This document shows, piece by piece, positions 34,084 to 46,190 of a stretch of DNA of 64,000 nt. The notes under the pieces are model-generated. The model had not been told where the DNA came from. It did not search any database and saw nothing but the letters and a program-made list of their open reading frames with translations. Positions within the stretch are counted from its first letter, which is position 1, and the number at the start of each line of letters is the position of its first letter. This stretch comes from Watersipora subatra (taxonomy: Eukaryota; Bryozoa; Gymnolaemata; Cheilostomatida; Watersiporidae), in the NCBI RefSeq assembly GCF_963576615.1, contig NC_088711.1, forward strand, positions 59,748,248 through 59,812,247, written 5' to 3'. The position numbers and the translations under genes were made by a program.

Positions 34084-34217
34084 AGTTCAGAGGTTCAGAG
34101 TTTAGCAACCCCAGCGCCTCGTAAAGTTAATAAACCAAATATATGTTCACCTGCACCACCTTGTCACATACGTCCAGAACGATCTTCTCATGACGAAAAC
34201 ACTTCTCAAGATGAACA
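34084..34217 (+). CDS. Novel gene, second coding exon
   Basis: Acceptor TTTTGTTTGTTCAG ends at 34083 and the exon begins in phase 0, exactly matching the preceding donor. It encodes 44 codons plus two bases (SSEVQSLATPAPRKVNKP near the start, later RPERSSHDENTSQDEQ), then donor GTGAGT at 34218, phase 2. The frame reaches TGA just inside the intron, so splicing is needed to continue. TPAPRK is another proline-directed site. The phase 2 end fits two different downstream exons. Confidence 0.65.
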
Positions 34218-35124
34218 GTGAGTCAGAGTGAAAATGATAAAATTAAACATCTGTAGAATACAATTGTAACCCTTTGATTTTTATTAGGTATTGCATCTAT
34301 TGACAACATGTTTATTTCAAGATGTACTCTGTTTGCTTTTTTATGGTTTATTGCCAAACTCTTTGAACCTTTCAAGGTCTAATCATATATTCACAGAAAA
34401 TATAAACAGTTACAGTCTGACGTAAAAATATCTAGTAATTGTCAGAAGAGATACAAAGCTGGTACTGCTATTTTTTGTACTGCTATCAGTTTGCTGTCAT
34501 CAATTAGCCTCTCATCTTTTGCCTCCCAACTTTTTCAATACTTCTACTAGAATCATCAGTAGTGGAAGTTACTGTAGCAATCCTTACTTCATGTGATTAA
34601 TGTCACATCTACTTGTTCTGTTTGTATGACTGTACATCTTAACATCTGTGTCACAATTACATTACTTGTTTTTTATTTAGTTTATCAACCATTATTTTTA
34701 GAAAGTTCTAATGTTAGAAATAACATAGAAGTACTCTGCAACAAAAGGTTTATCTTACCAACATGTTTATTGAGTTTTTAAAATAAACAGTTTTTCATCA
34801 ACTTTCTGCAGCTGAGATGAATATGTCAGCCAAAGCAGATATGTAAATTCTGTGGATTTTTAGAGTAGAGAGAAAAAGTGAAATTAGGCTCAAAGGGACA
34901 GGGGCAACCTTTTGAACTAGACATCTGTCAACTGCTGGTAACAGTTAGTAAAAAATTGATGACTATCACACTGCTTACTCATACCTTGTTTGCTGACTGA
35001 AACTTCTAGCTCTACATATATTTTATAACCTGCTGAAAAGATTTGTTTGTATGTTTTCTTCTAAATATTGGAAAAGATCCTATTGTTGCCAGACCTTTTG
35101 AAAACATTTCTTGCAATATTGTAG

Positions 35125-35275
35125 GCCTAACTCAAGTCTACAAGATAGCAGCGAAGGATTGAATAATCATCGTCTTAAACACAATGACATTCCTGAAGCT
35201 CTTACCATGGTACCTCTAGAAGTGCCTGGTGAGGGAGTTGCTGAAGAGCAGGATGATGAGCATAATAATTTATAA
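35125..35275 (+). CDS. Novel gene, alternative terminal exon A
   Basis: Acceptor GCAATATTGTAG ends at 35124. The phase 2 join gives Gln and then an open frame, PNSSLQDSSEG through LEVPGEGVAEEQ, with an acidic end (EEQDDEHNNL) and TAA at 35273-35275. AATAAA at 35326-35331 is a plausible polyadenylation signal. Exons 33228-33461, 34084-34217 and this one make a 172-residue product. The acidic tail contrasts with the basic first exon. Confidence 0.6.
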
Positions 35276-35325
35276 GTTGATATGTTCTTACCTTGTTCTT
35301 ATCAGTGTCTGAATAGCCTGCGTCT

Positions 35326-35331
35326 AATAAA
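35326..35331 (+). terminator. AATAAA polyadenylation signal for terminal exon A
   Basis: Lies 51 bp after the stop codon at 35273-35275, a normal distance for a short 3' UTR. Confidence 0.45.
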
Positions 35332-35557
35332 ATACCTGAACACTTTTACTTTATTTTATAAAGTAGTATAAATGGATTCATCTTGCATCGCATTTTGTTA
35401 TTTTATAGAAATATCTTTGTTATTCTGATTAGTGTTTTTAATGAAATATTGGATATAGATTCTGAAACACGCATTAAACTCGGTTTTCTGACATCGGAAT
35501 TAAATCACAAAATCAAACGGGCAAAAAACGTAGTTATTTTATTTCTCTCATTTTCAG

Positions 35558-35597
35558 GGTACCACAACCTTCAGAGCTTGATAATGCAAGTAATACA
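35558..35597 (+). CDS. Novel gene, alternative 40-bp exon
   Basis: Strong acceptor (TTTCTCTCATTTTCAG, ending 35557) and strong donor (GTAAGT at 35598). Entered from the phase 2 donor at 34217 it reads Q then VPQPSELDNASNT and leaves in phase 0, matching the last exon at 39541. It cannot follow terminal exon A in frame, because A ends in a stop. Skipping A and using this exon therefore defines a second isoform. Confidence 0.5.
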
Positions 35598-35639
35598 GTA
35601 AGTACTACTCTAATCATGTAATTTGTTTGGTTTTTATGA

Positions 35640-38600
35640 CCAAGTATAGCAAGTTAGTCCTCCTATAGATTAATGTAAAGTTTGCATCAGTATTACAAAA
35701 ATACAATGTATTTTAAAGTACATGTAGATGGTGTGACTTAAATCTACAGTAAACTTAATGAATATGTATGTGATACTATGAAATACTCTCAGAGCAGCTT
35801 TGCATTATTAGTAAATAACTAATTATTTTGAGCAAATATCGGAATAATACGTGTATATTTGTCCCGGAGGCGGATGAGTTTATCAACCATTTTAACAGGT
35901 GTTTGCGTTTATCGCCTGCTATGCACGACAACCATTGAGTATTTATTCACTAAATACTTGTATTTTTATAGTATGCAAGTACTTGGTAAATAGTATACAA
36001 TATTTTTTAAACATTTAGTATGTGTAGCCAAGTACATGTATGTATTTTTTGAGTACTATTGATATTGTTAGCAGTTTATATGATCGTTACAAAGTTAGAC
36101 TCTTAAGCACTGAACTAGATAATGTTGGTGTTATTACTTTGTCTATTATTTGTCTTTACATAAATATATGTTCATCTTGTTTTCCCTTAACTTGATATTA
36201 TTGTATTGAGTCATTCTGGTGATTTTGAAATTTTTTCAGAGACGAGGCTGTCCATTTCGATGTATAATACTGTAAAAGGAAACATTAAATCACTAATTTC
36301 AAGAATGATTAGAAAGACAGAGAGAATATGGAAGAGAGAATAGAGTAGACAAGTTTAGGCCATAAATATTAAAAGTTCTGACGTGTTGATGAAAGTACCT
36401 TCACTGTCAGAAGTTGCTTCATCTATTTGTTATTGTTATAATCATATATTGGTTTTTCCTTTTCTGTGAACGATTCACAAAAATATTTCTTATGCAATCT
36501 TTTAATAATTTGCATTTCAACTTTTTAGATGAATAACTAGATGATTTTGGTGAGTTTAGGATGTGTATAAAGTGAAATATCTGTTATGTGTATTCAAAGC
36601 ATCAACAATAAACAGAGAAATTAGTTTTACTCTACAGTTTTAATAAATTTATAGTCTGCGGATTAATATTTTTGCGTAGCTAATGGTTTTCAATGATTAT
36701 CTGACTGCTATATCATGCAATACCAAGTTGTAGGTTGTTCGTGGTTTGGATAAATATAATTTACACTAAAATTTGTGTTTATGTTGAGTTTTGAACTTAT
36801 CTACACATAGTATGAATAGTTAATAGAATTGTTCATTTTAAATACGGTAAAGTTTTGTAAAGATATTTCCTATTTACATGTATGCCATAAAAGCAAGATA
36901 ATGTAGAGGTAAATTGTTGTAATCCATTTTCAGTATTTAGGAAATACATCTGTAGACTATAAGATGAGTGTTTCTCAACCTCTTCTTATCATGTACCACT
37001 AGTCTCTTTTGTGTAATATCACATGCCATCTGGCTCCAAAATAACCTATTTTGTTCTACTGCCAGTAATTATGATACCATAACATCAATAAATAAACAAA
37101 TAAACACAATTTAATGTGACGGATGCCACTGCTTCTTCTGCACAAATCACTCTACTCTTGACACAAATTTAAACACAGTGTACCCAATCAACTTGTAATA
37201 TACTAACCACATTTTCCAATAGTATTTCTTAAGCATTAAATTGGTCTTGTTGAGTTTGGGTGATTTATTTACTTTATATTATACAATATTATACAATATT
37301 ATTTATTTACCATAACATCAATAAATAAACATAATATATGGCTCTAAAATAATGTACTTTGTTCAACTGCCAGTATTTATTATACTATAACATCAGTAAA
37401 TAAGCAAATAAATACAATTTAATGTGACAAACGCAACTGTTTCTTCTGCACAAGTTGGCATATTCTTAGCCCAACCAGAATAACAGGGCATCTCAGATCA
37501 TATGCAGGCTCTGTAAAACAATTGTAGTTCTGATGACCATTATGGCTGAGAAGCCTTGCTTTCATTCTTGTGTAAAGGCAAATCCAGCAGTTGATGAACA
37601 GCTTTTAGGGTTAGGGAAACGCATGATCATATGAATTCATATAGATCTTTTTTGTTAGTTCTAAGTTTTTGTAAAACCAGTTTACTAGCATAATGTCAGG
37701 AATTTTGTATGTTTGCAAGAGAGTGATGGAATCTAGACAGAAACAAGTCTGAAAGCTCATTATGTAGCTACCATCCAATGATATACATTTCATAAGCTTT
37801 CCAGCCAATCAAAAAAGATTCCAAGTATTTTTCATCTATGCGTCTATCCCGTTAAGCATCTGCAATCGTTAGAATACATGGCAATGCATCAATGAATACA
37901 GGTGTCACTTATTAACAAACAGGTCATAGTAAAGAGACACTGGAAATATTGGTAAGAATTTTTTACATATAATCAGCTAGTTAGATTAGAGCAGCAAACA
38001 CTAATAATGGACACCCTGCTTTAGGTACTCAAATACATATATATACATATATAGTTATTGATCAGCTGTGTGTCACCTTAGCCTGTTGTACAGTTAAGAT
38101 GAAATACTAATGCTGTATACTCATAATCAGATATATAAAGAAAATGAAGAGTCATGTACTGAGGCTATAGAGTGACAAGAAGAAAAATAAGTTTTTCACA
38201 GCTAGTAGGCACTGCCAAGGTCCTTTTTCCTAGTTTGTATTGCACTGTGTAACTGCAACAGCTGCCATTTGCGTCTATAAACTTAGAGGTGGTCGTAAAC
38301 CTTAATTTGATGTTAGACAGAGGAGTTGTATAATTCACAGACTTGTGTATGAAAAAATCAGTGAATTAAAAACTAGAGTGTATAATTTTAAAACGAGATA
38401 CTTAGTTACAGCAATTAACTATAAACTGTTCATAACTTCAGATATTAAAACTCTAAGAAGGAAAGACAGATAAAATAAGTATAAGATGTAAGGTAAAGAC
38501 ATACATATAACTATACCGGATAAAATAAGTGTAAAATGTAAAATAAAGACATATATGTAACTACACTTAAACACACATCACATGTAGATGGTACCTAATA

Positions 38601-38940
38601 AAACTTCCAATATTACCGATTCTCTGCTTTATTAACTAGGAAGCTGCTACTATATTATGTATATATCCATAAACTTTGTCTTTCATCATGTGATAAACTT
38701 ATCTTAAGAATTTTAGGTTTTACAAAGCCTTAGTATAACAAACTAACCATAGTGACTTTTAACTAAAGTATGTGTTGTTCTCATGTGAAAATATAAAACT
38801 ATTATAGACATGATTCACCAAGCTAAAGGATTTCCTTGTTGGGGTCGATTTAAGCAACCCATTAATAAAAAAATGACAAGTGGTTTTGAGTCTTTGCGAC
38901 AGATGTGACTGCATTTTATATTAAGTATAGATATTTACAT
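35640..38940. repeat. Most complete copy of the duplicated block, inside an intron
   Basis: This copy carries all landmarks of the block in order, so it serves as the reference for copies at 1-10 kb and 18.8-23 kb. It lies in the 3.9-kb intron between the exons at 35558 and 39541. No conserved long reading frame runs through all copies. A repeated ATACAATATT and AATAAATAAAC segment near 37290-37400 shows a further small internal duplication. Confidence 0.7.
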
Positions 38941-39275
38941 GGATATTTGTGATAGAATATGTGAATATAACCAAAATACTGTAGATATTTATAGTTCATG
39001 CAAATGAACTTGAAGGGAAAAACAATCTTCAACTGCTCACTAAACAGTGATATTCTTCTTATCAAAACTATATAATATTTTATTAATTTGTTTCTATGTT
39101 TATATAGTAGATATAAGTATTTATATCTGTGGTAGAATTTGTAAATAAAATAATTGTAGAGCAGATATTTATTGTTTATGAAGATGAACTTGATAGGAAA
39201 AGTTCTCCAACTATTCACTAAACAGTCAGACTCTTCCTATCAAAACTATTTAAAATTTTATTAAACTGTTTCCAT
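38935..39275. repeat. Tandem duplication of a ~170-bp unit
   Basis: 38935-39100 and 39110-39275 share the same order: ATATTTATA..., GTGATAGAAT or GTGGTAGAAT, AGATGAACTTGA or AAATGAACTTGA, TTCACTAAACAGT, and TCTTCCTATCAAAACTAT or its variant. Roughly 80% alike by eye. The minus-strand frame 38916-39218 spans both and is an artefact. Confidence 0.8.
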
Positions 39276-39540
39276 GTTTATATTTTCATTTATTTTACAT
39301 TCACACAAGAATATGGTGAAGTTATTGGAAGTGCTAGTTATTAGTTATCCTTTCAACCTTGCCAGATGCGTGCTCTCTGTTTACGTAAACTATAAACTAA
39401 TAGTAATTGTATTTAATCACTCAAGTTATCATAGTTTTTACTTTACATTATCGTAAATTTTATGTTTGAGGACAATCCTTTAAGGCTAAAAAAGACTTAT
39501 TTTAACTCTGTTTATCACGCCAAACTTGTTTGTATTTCAG

Positions 39541-39594
39541 GAGAAAGTAACTCCAACAGTGTTCTGTTGTGAGATTTATCCACTATTTTATTAA
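39541..39594 (+). CDS. Novel gene, alternative terminal exon B
   Basis: Acceptor TTGTTTGTATTTCAG ends at 39540. From the phase 0 donor at 35597 the frame reads EKVTPTVFCCEIYPLFY and stops at TAA 39592-39594, with AATAAA overlapping at 39594. Together with exons 33228-33461, 34084-34217 and 35558-35597 it gives a 153-residue product with a hydrophobic, Cys-containing end instead of the acidic end of isoform A. The polyadenylation signal is unusually close to the stop, so a later site may be used. Confidence 0.45.
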   Translation, partial: EKVTPTVFCCEIYPLFY

Positions 39595-39599
39595 ATAAA

Positions 39600-40120
39600 A
39601 TAGTTTTTGGAAGTTTTAATATGAGGTGATCATGTTTGGTTAGTGTAGCGCTACTGTGTGATAGTTTGGCAATTGAATAGCAACTATAGAAGTAGGCAAC
39701 TCCAACTACATACTGAAGCTAAAAATTAACATTCCATTTTATAGCTTTTAGAGCCAAGTTAACTTTTATCTATAAACTGTTGTATGAGCCAATCACTATG
39801 CTAGAAGCGAAGCTTCGTGCTGATCAATTAGAATTCTGGCATACAACCTTTGCTTTTCTGTAGGGTATGGGATCGCTCTGTAAGTATCAAGTCCTGTAAA
39901 AAAGTGAAATAGGAATTTGAATATTTACAAGATCTCAGATAAACTATATGACTTAACTAAGTTATTTTCCCCTTAATAAGCTGGTCATGAAAGCTACATA
40001 TACAAGTATGTATACAAACAGACACAATCGTAAAGATATTGCTGTCGCAAGTTCATGTTTATTTGCCTGTGAGTTTGTGAGCCATTTATGTCAGTAACTA
40101 GCTAGTATTTGAAATCTATA
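39600..40120. other. Intergenic, no gene seen
   Basis: A short frame near 39800 (LEAKLRADQLEFWH) is open for only about 20 codons and has no splice support; it may belong to an unrecognised repeat. Confidence 0.45.
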
Positions 40121-40124
40121 TATA

Positions 40125-40562
40125 TTTATCAAAGTCTGTGTGTTCGTGTGTACGTATGTCGGAAATCCGGCTATAGGTTCTAAAATCTTGAATCAAATAT
40201 TCCATACCGAATAGAATTTGATCTCGGACCAAGCCGTTCACAAGTCTTACGCCTAGCCCACTGGACTATGGAAGACGAATTGCTACTTTGCCAATATAAG
40301 GCGTTATATCAGAGCAATACCTAACTGCTTTAGGTATGACGTGGGTCATAGCGTAACGTCACGAGAAGCTGTTCGCTCACATTATTGAACTGCCTAATAG
40401 CAAAACTCTCACTACTTCTCATGATTTATAAGACACAAAACTTTTCTCATGATATGTAGTTTGAAAGTTAGAATGGCACATGTTGTAATATGTTAAATAC
40501 AAATCAATTTTCTGTCCAGATACTCTTCTATTACACGGGCAACGCCAGGTGGCACAGCTAGT
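40125..40562 (-). mobile_element. SINE-like dispersed repeat (minus orientation)
   Basis: Same family as 32540-32985. On the minus strand it starts at GCTGTGCCACCTGGCGTTGC, has a tRNA-like part including GTCCAGTGGGCTAGGCG (A-box region) and GGTCCGAGATCAAATTC (B-box-like), and ends in an ATATATA tail. Confidence 0.7.
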
Positions 40563-40599
40563 TAGCTTACAAACAATGAGAGGTAAGGTGTTGTCTGCC

Positions 40600-40885
40600 A
40601 TTTGCTACTCGCCTCGCACATTGCCAATGAATAATTTGAGTAAGCTTGCTAATAAGAGCTGCCAGCTTCTGGTGACGTTACGCCATCACCCTATGTAGTA
40701 ACAGATATTCGTTGCATATTTGCTCCCATATAGTGACATATATCGCCTAAGGTCTACGAAGTTTGTGTGGCTGAATTAGGAAGGCATTCGGCTGGTGAAC
40801 CGGAGGTTCTGAGATCAAATCTTCTGCGATATGGATTCTTTATTCCAAGTTTTTAATAGTTATAACTGGAACGATACACCAACAT
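40600..40885 (+). mobile_element. SINE-like dispersed repeat (plus orientation), inverted neighbour
   Basis: Oriented opposite to 40125-40562, with 38 bp between, so the pair is arranged 5' end to 5' end. The tRNA-like part includes GTGGCTGAATTAGGAAGGC and GGTTCTGAGATCAAATC, and the tail ends in ATATTATATAAATAA. Confidence 0.65.
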
Positions 40886-40889
40886 TGAG

Positions 40890-41960
40890 AAATATATTAT
40901 ATAAATAAATGAAAAGGTGGTATCTGCCATTGAATGTCATAGTATTATAGTAACTTTTATTTGTAACTCAAACAACTTGCTCAATTAATGCAACAACTAA
41001 TAAACAGGCCAAAGAATAATACTTACTCGCATTGTTATAAACATAAGCAATGCATTATTAGTGTTTTGGTAACACTCTCAGTGGACACTATACAGCAACA
41101 TTGTTTTGATGGTCTGTATATGTAAATGTGAGAATAACTATTCGGCAAGAGCTTATTCACATATCTTGCATGTTTAACTTGCAGAGGTTGCACCCAATTG
41201 TAAATATATGTATATTTTTGTTTTAGTATTGCATGAATAAATGTTTTGTTAACAGCCATGCATTTTTGTCATAACAAGAATACCTCTTGAGCTGCCTATG
41301 GTTTTAAAACAATGTTTTTCAGTTGATCTGCATTTCTACAATCAAACATTGCTATTGTGTTAGATGCTTTTGCAGAAGCCTAACATTATAAATAAACAAT
41401 AACCCATCTGACTGCATCTACATTCAATGCAAATAGTAAATTCCCAAATTCTTAAATAGGTTCGTAAATGAAAAATATAGTAAATTATCTAATTAACATT
41501 ATGTTTTTTATACTGAGCAACTTTAAGTCACCATCAATACAACCGTACAACACATAAAGATATTTTCAACAGACTTTTTTTAATTATTTGAATCATTAAT
41601 GTTGATAGTTTAAAGAATGCATGACATATGCAAGACCATTTCTGTATTATACAATGCAAAGGAATGTGCTTATAAAATGTAGTAAATAACTCATGTAAAC
41701 CTTTCTGTTTTTAATATCACAAGTCTTCATAAAACATGATCAATAGCTGTATCTATTTAGTTCTGTGTTCTCTGACAAGTCAGGGCTACAAAAAGATCTA
41801 GTCTAAAATTTAACTGGTGTTTTCATAATCGTCATGAAACAAGGTAAAAACAACTCACTTTTTACACTTTCTTGATCTAATTTATACAAATGTGTATAAT
41901 TATTTGCATTCGTTAGTACAGTTACACACTTCATGTACTGCAGTGAAATGTTCTGCATGG
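40890..41960. other. Intergenic, no gene seen
   Basis: Minus-strand frames at 41035-41259 and 41803-41985 have no domain, and no exon-like block was found. Confidence 0.5.
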
Positions 41961-43158
41961 TGTTGTGTTGGTAACCAGCCTTCACTGTGTTTAAACCGGC
42001 CTATAAACTCGGCTTAATTCAGCTCTGCTTGCTTTCCCTCGGCATGATTCAACTCGGCTAAACTTTGTCAGGACGCCAACAAAAAACCGGATACAAAAGG
42101 ATAGAGCGTACCTATCAGAGAGCCTTATGTAAAGGAATGGAATGTAGAAAGCAGATACAGTATCACTTCATGTGCTTCGGTGATTGTGCTTACTTACCAA
42201 ATACATATATCTATACCGAATCATCACTTTGCATTTGATTAAGATTAGCAAAGGAGTCTTTCAGGCTTCCTTTAACCTAGTGGCAGCAGTGGTATCATGC
42301 AATTCTTAGATCCACGCCAAACCCGTTACTGAAAGAATTTCCTAACACTGTTTTGAAAGTGGCAGCTTGAATGACACTTCAAACAAACCAAGTACACTCT
42401 GCTTGAAAATTGGCATCATGAACCCAGAAATATGACACAAGGACTGCCTGATTTAAAAGTGGCAACACAATGTCCAAGTAAATCCTGCCGAAAAAATAAC
42501 AGCAGGAACTGAGGTGCAAGCACAGTATACCTTAAAAGTTTAGGTCTGGTATTTTGATACCTGAAAATTTCTGTCTAAAAGCTGTAGTAACTCGGGAGAA
42601 GAAAACAACTCAAACACTTCTTACTTTTAATGTGATAACTTTGTGCTAAGAGGAAACCTCTGCAAGATGACCAACATACATGCCAAGAACATGGAACCAG
42701 GCACAGACTAGCTGTTTAAAGACATGGATTGGTTGATGTTGACGCTCAGATGCTGGTGCATCATGTTAAGGTGTTCCAGGACACGGAGACTAGAGTTGTC
42801 ATGTACTTCATTACTTAGTTTTAAAAGATGGCAGATGTAAACCAGTGGACTGAAAAAACAACCTTGCTAATTATGAAAAAAGTTTTGAAGGATGAAATGA
42901 AATATTGCGAATGAACTAGACCCACTGAAACCATGTTAAACACACTGCGAGCTCAGTCCTGGCTGTCAACCAGACAAGCCCAGCGCTAAATCAGCTCAGT
43001 AAAATGAAATGATTTTAACAATACTACAGAAACACGCCATACAAGTGGAGCTGCTGATCTGCATTGTGTACAGAGACCTGTTCAACCTACACAGGGCCAA
43101 CCTGTCAATGAAAATGCTCGGCAACTCGCCAATCCATTTTTTTCTACAGCACTAGTTC

Positions 43159-43365
43159 TTGGCAGTGTCGACCCTCACACTGGAAGATGCCATAAAGGTT
43201 GGTAATGAATACCTACAAATAAAAGCAGGAGAACACCAGCCAACTGGCACTCCCATCAGATATTTCAATGAGAAGCTACCTAGCCAGATAAATATGATGA
43301 ACACTGGTGATAAGATGCTATTGGCTGATTTGCTCATACAGTGCAGCAGTTGGCATAAAATATGA
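43159..43365 (+). pseudogene. Gag-like fragment of the Gypsy relic
   Basis: An open frame (AVSTLTLEDAIKVGNEYLQI and onward) lies at the position expected for gag. Composition is protein-like but I recognise no gag core or zinc knuckle. The opposite-strand frame at 43152-43337 is a shadow. Confidence 0.35.
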
Positions 43366-44989
43366 AAAGCCTTTCAGACTGACTTGGCTCTACCAAAGAG
43401 GTAACAAAGCAACCACGTTCTGCTAGAGTTGTGAGGGAAAGGAGCACTCAGTACCCAGAAGGAAATGCCCCAATTAGAGAAAGTTAGTCCAGAGATACAA
43501 TAGTAGGTCGCATCACTAGCTCCAGCTGCAATTTGCACCAAAGCTTTATTTTCTAGATCGCTTGCATCATCATCAGGGACCAATGGAGAAGTAACTGATG
43601 AGTATACTCAATGACCAAGGCAAGACGATGACCCAAAACTATTATCAGACAGTGCGTAGATTTAGCTTCAGCCTAGTCCTGAAACTGTACTCAATGAGTG
43701 TCTTTACTCCTTCTTACGACCGAATAAGTAACAGATAGAGAAGAGAGACCAAAAGACACAACGGTAATGCCAGCTGCTAGTTGTACGAAGGCCAAATTTT
43801 TTGAAAACTGGAAACCTGAGCTGAGGCTAATAAAAAACCAACAAAATGACCTACTGTAGAATGGCTAGACAAAAAGAGACTCACATGAAAAATACCTCTG
43901 AGACCACCTAGCACCATGATCAGCCTTTAGATCATTCAAGCTCTAGCCAAGCCACAAAACTGTACCCAACGATTGTCTACACACCTCTTTGCACGATCTA
44001 CCTCTTTCTTTCCCGGCCTCACCATCATGGTGCATGAGCAGAGAACTAAGCTAGATGCCAACCCTAAAAGTGACGAGTTGGCCCAAACCCAACCAGAAAT
44101 GTTGAGTCGCCAAGCTAGCGGGGCACCAGCTGCAGGAATGGGCAAGTTCGTTTCAGCTCAAAAAAGGTATTTGGACACGTTTGACCCAGCTTTGCTTGGG
44201 CTCAAGAAACAAAGACTGCTGAGCACTTTGTAATAAATTAGATTCGCAAAAAATATCATGTTAGAAATACTGGTCCTGATCACTAGCCAATACTTTTTGG
44301 AGTTTGAGCAGCCAGTGGTACAAGTATAAGGAAATCCACTGATCTGTATGGATCAACAGCTTGCCTACTGCAAACTAAAATCTAAATAGTACGGGAGGTA
44401 GTGATACCGGTTCAAACAGAGATGGCCATCTGATAACGGATCACCATCAAGAAGTACCGTCCTCTCAAACCAATAAAAAGCTGTCTCAACAGTTTGTCTC
44501 TGGTTATGAGCCTGAATCGTCTCAATCTACATGGTTAGGTGTTCAGGTGTGTCTCACCCTCACAAGGCAACCCTAACCGTTAGGTTCAGCGTGATCATAG
44601 GCACCTACAAATAATTAAAAACTAGCAGACGGATGGTGAAGGAATCTGGAAGGAGAAAACAAAGAAAGATCAGCATCATAGAAAGGCTTAGAAGCCCTGT
44701 TCTAAACCGCTTGATTCAATTACCAGAATCTACTGGCGACCTATTGGCTGAACTATTGCCTCGTTACAACACTGTCTTCAACACAAATGACAGAAACATG
44801 AAGCGAGCCTCTAATTTCAAACATTTCACCACGTTTAAAAAGGTACTCGGTCAATTTGCTAGCCACTCTACCGGCTTGTACCAAAGAAAAAAGCGGAGAC
44901 AGAAAGAGAGTTGCATGACCCCCCACAGAGATGCCTCATCAAGCTTGATGGAGAAGCTTAGAGCTCACTAGTGGTGTTAATATGGAAAA

Positions 44990-45580
44990 AAGAAAAGTAG
45001 CTGTTCTGCATCAATGACCTGTTGCTGAAAGCTGTTACTGAGCAGAATGCATACCCTTCCCTTGATAGATGACAGCTGGTTTTATTACACATGACCAGGT
45101 CAGAAAATACTGGCAAGTGCCTTTAGATTCTGTCGCACAAAAAATGTCGATTTTTTTTGCTACTCTCTTGGATCTCTGGAAGAGTGAGGTCTTTCTTTTT
45201 TAATTGACTCTGTCTGTGGTTACATTCAAGAGGCTAATAGAGCCTGTGCTGTACAGACTTCTTGGTGGCACCTTTTTGCAGTATTTAGGCAATACTATCA
45301 AAAGCGTCTTAGACTTTGATATGCACCTGTACCGTCTCGAGGAGGTCTTATGGCAACTAACGACACCCTTTGAAGCTAAGTTTATGCTAAAGTCAATCAA
45401 GAGAGAGTATTTTTCAGCTCAAACTCTAAAATCTCAGCCTATCATTGAGAAGAACAGAGTTTTAACTGACCCAGTCAAGGTGGAGGTTTTGAGATTGTGT
45501 CTGGTGCTTTGGATAGCTGAAGAGCTACTAGGGTTTTTAGGTACTGTTGAGTACTACCAGCAGGTCACCGCAATAGCGTA
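44990..45580 (+). pseudogene. Gypsy reverse transcriptase remnant
   Basis: Fragments in different frames match Gypsy reverse transcriptase: FCINDLLLKAVTEQNAYP (start of the palm), YWQVPLDSVAQKMSIFFATL (near 45110), then in the open frame 45204-45581 TFKRLIEPVLYRLL, a QYLGNTIKS segment where YLDD is expected, DMHLYRLEEVL (the H-x-x-x-L-x-x-V helix) and LLGFLGTVEYYQQV. The catalytic YxDD is lost. Frameshifts and stops occur between fragments. Confidence 0.75.
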
Positions 45581-45604
45581 ATTACTGCATATGCTGACAG
45601 CCGA

Positions 45605-45905
45605 GGAAGAACCTTAAAATTTGTTTGGAAAAAAACAAGCAGCCTTCGATTGCCTTAAAGACAGTATCACCACCGAGCCTGTCCTAAAATATTTTAATCC
45701 CTGAAGGCGTTATATCCTAGATACTGACACAAGTAGACACAGCGTGAGGCGGCTTTGTCCCAGGTACAGATAGGTGAAAAGAAGGTGATCACTTAGTACA
45801 GCAACACTCTGAAACCTACAGAAACTAACTGTTGCGTTACATGAAGAGTTGCAGACAGTAATCAAAGCTGTAACCCGTATCAGGCGATACTTGAATAGTC
45901 AAACT
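45605..45905 (+). pseudogene. Gypsy RNase H remnant
   Basis: KFVWKKKQAAFDCLKDSI, then EPVLKYFNP, then LDTDTSRHS (the catalytic D region), then LHEELQTVIKAVTRIRRYL match the usual Gypsy RNase H order, with stops between pieces. Confidence 0.7.
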
Positions 45906-45959
45906 TTTCTGGATAAGACTATAACTTTTAACCGACCAAGTTCTTTTCTGCCCACGAGC

Positions 45960-46190
45960 ACGCCCTTGAGGTGCAGTGGAATTTGCAGGCAGTGCACGAG
46001 GCACTACGGCAAAGTCAGATGGAGGTGCGACAAGAGGACAAGGAGGAACCACCGCTATACGCGCCAGGCAACTAGGTATGGCTCACGAATAAACGCCAGA
46101 GACGGGGAAAAAGTCCCAAGCAGCAGGCAAAGTTTGTACCAGGTCATGAAAACCTGGGGGAACCACACATATCTGGTGAAACGCTAGGGC
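45960..46190 (+). pseudogene. Gypsy integrase C-terminal remnant
   Basis: HALEVQWNLQAVHEALRQSQ, then PLYAPGN, a stop, VWLTNKRQRRGKSPK and KFVPG match the linker and GPY/F-type end of Gypsy integrase. It follows the RNase H remnant within 60 bp, so the catalytic core has been deleted. Confidence 0.6.

Noticed and set aside
38916-39218. 100-residue minus-strand frame with internal repeat
   Set aside because: It is the translation of a ~170-bp tandem duplication; low-complexity Y, I, F, K content and no domain.
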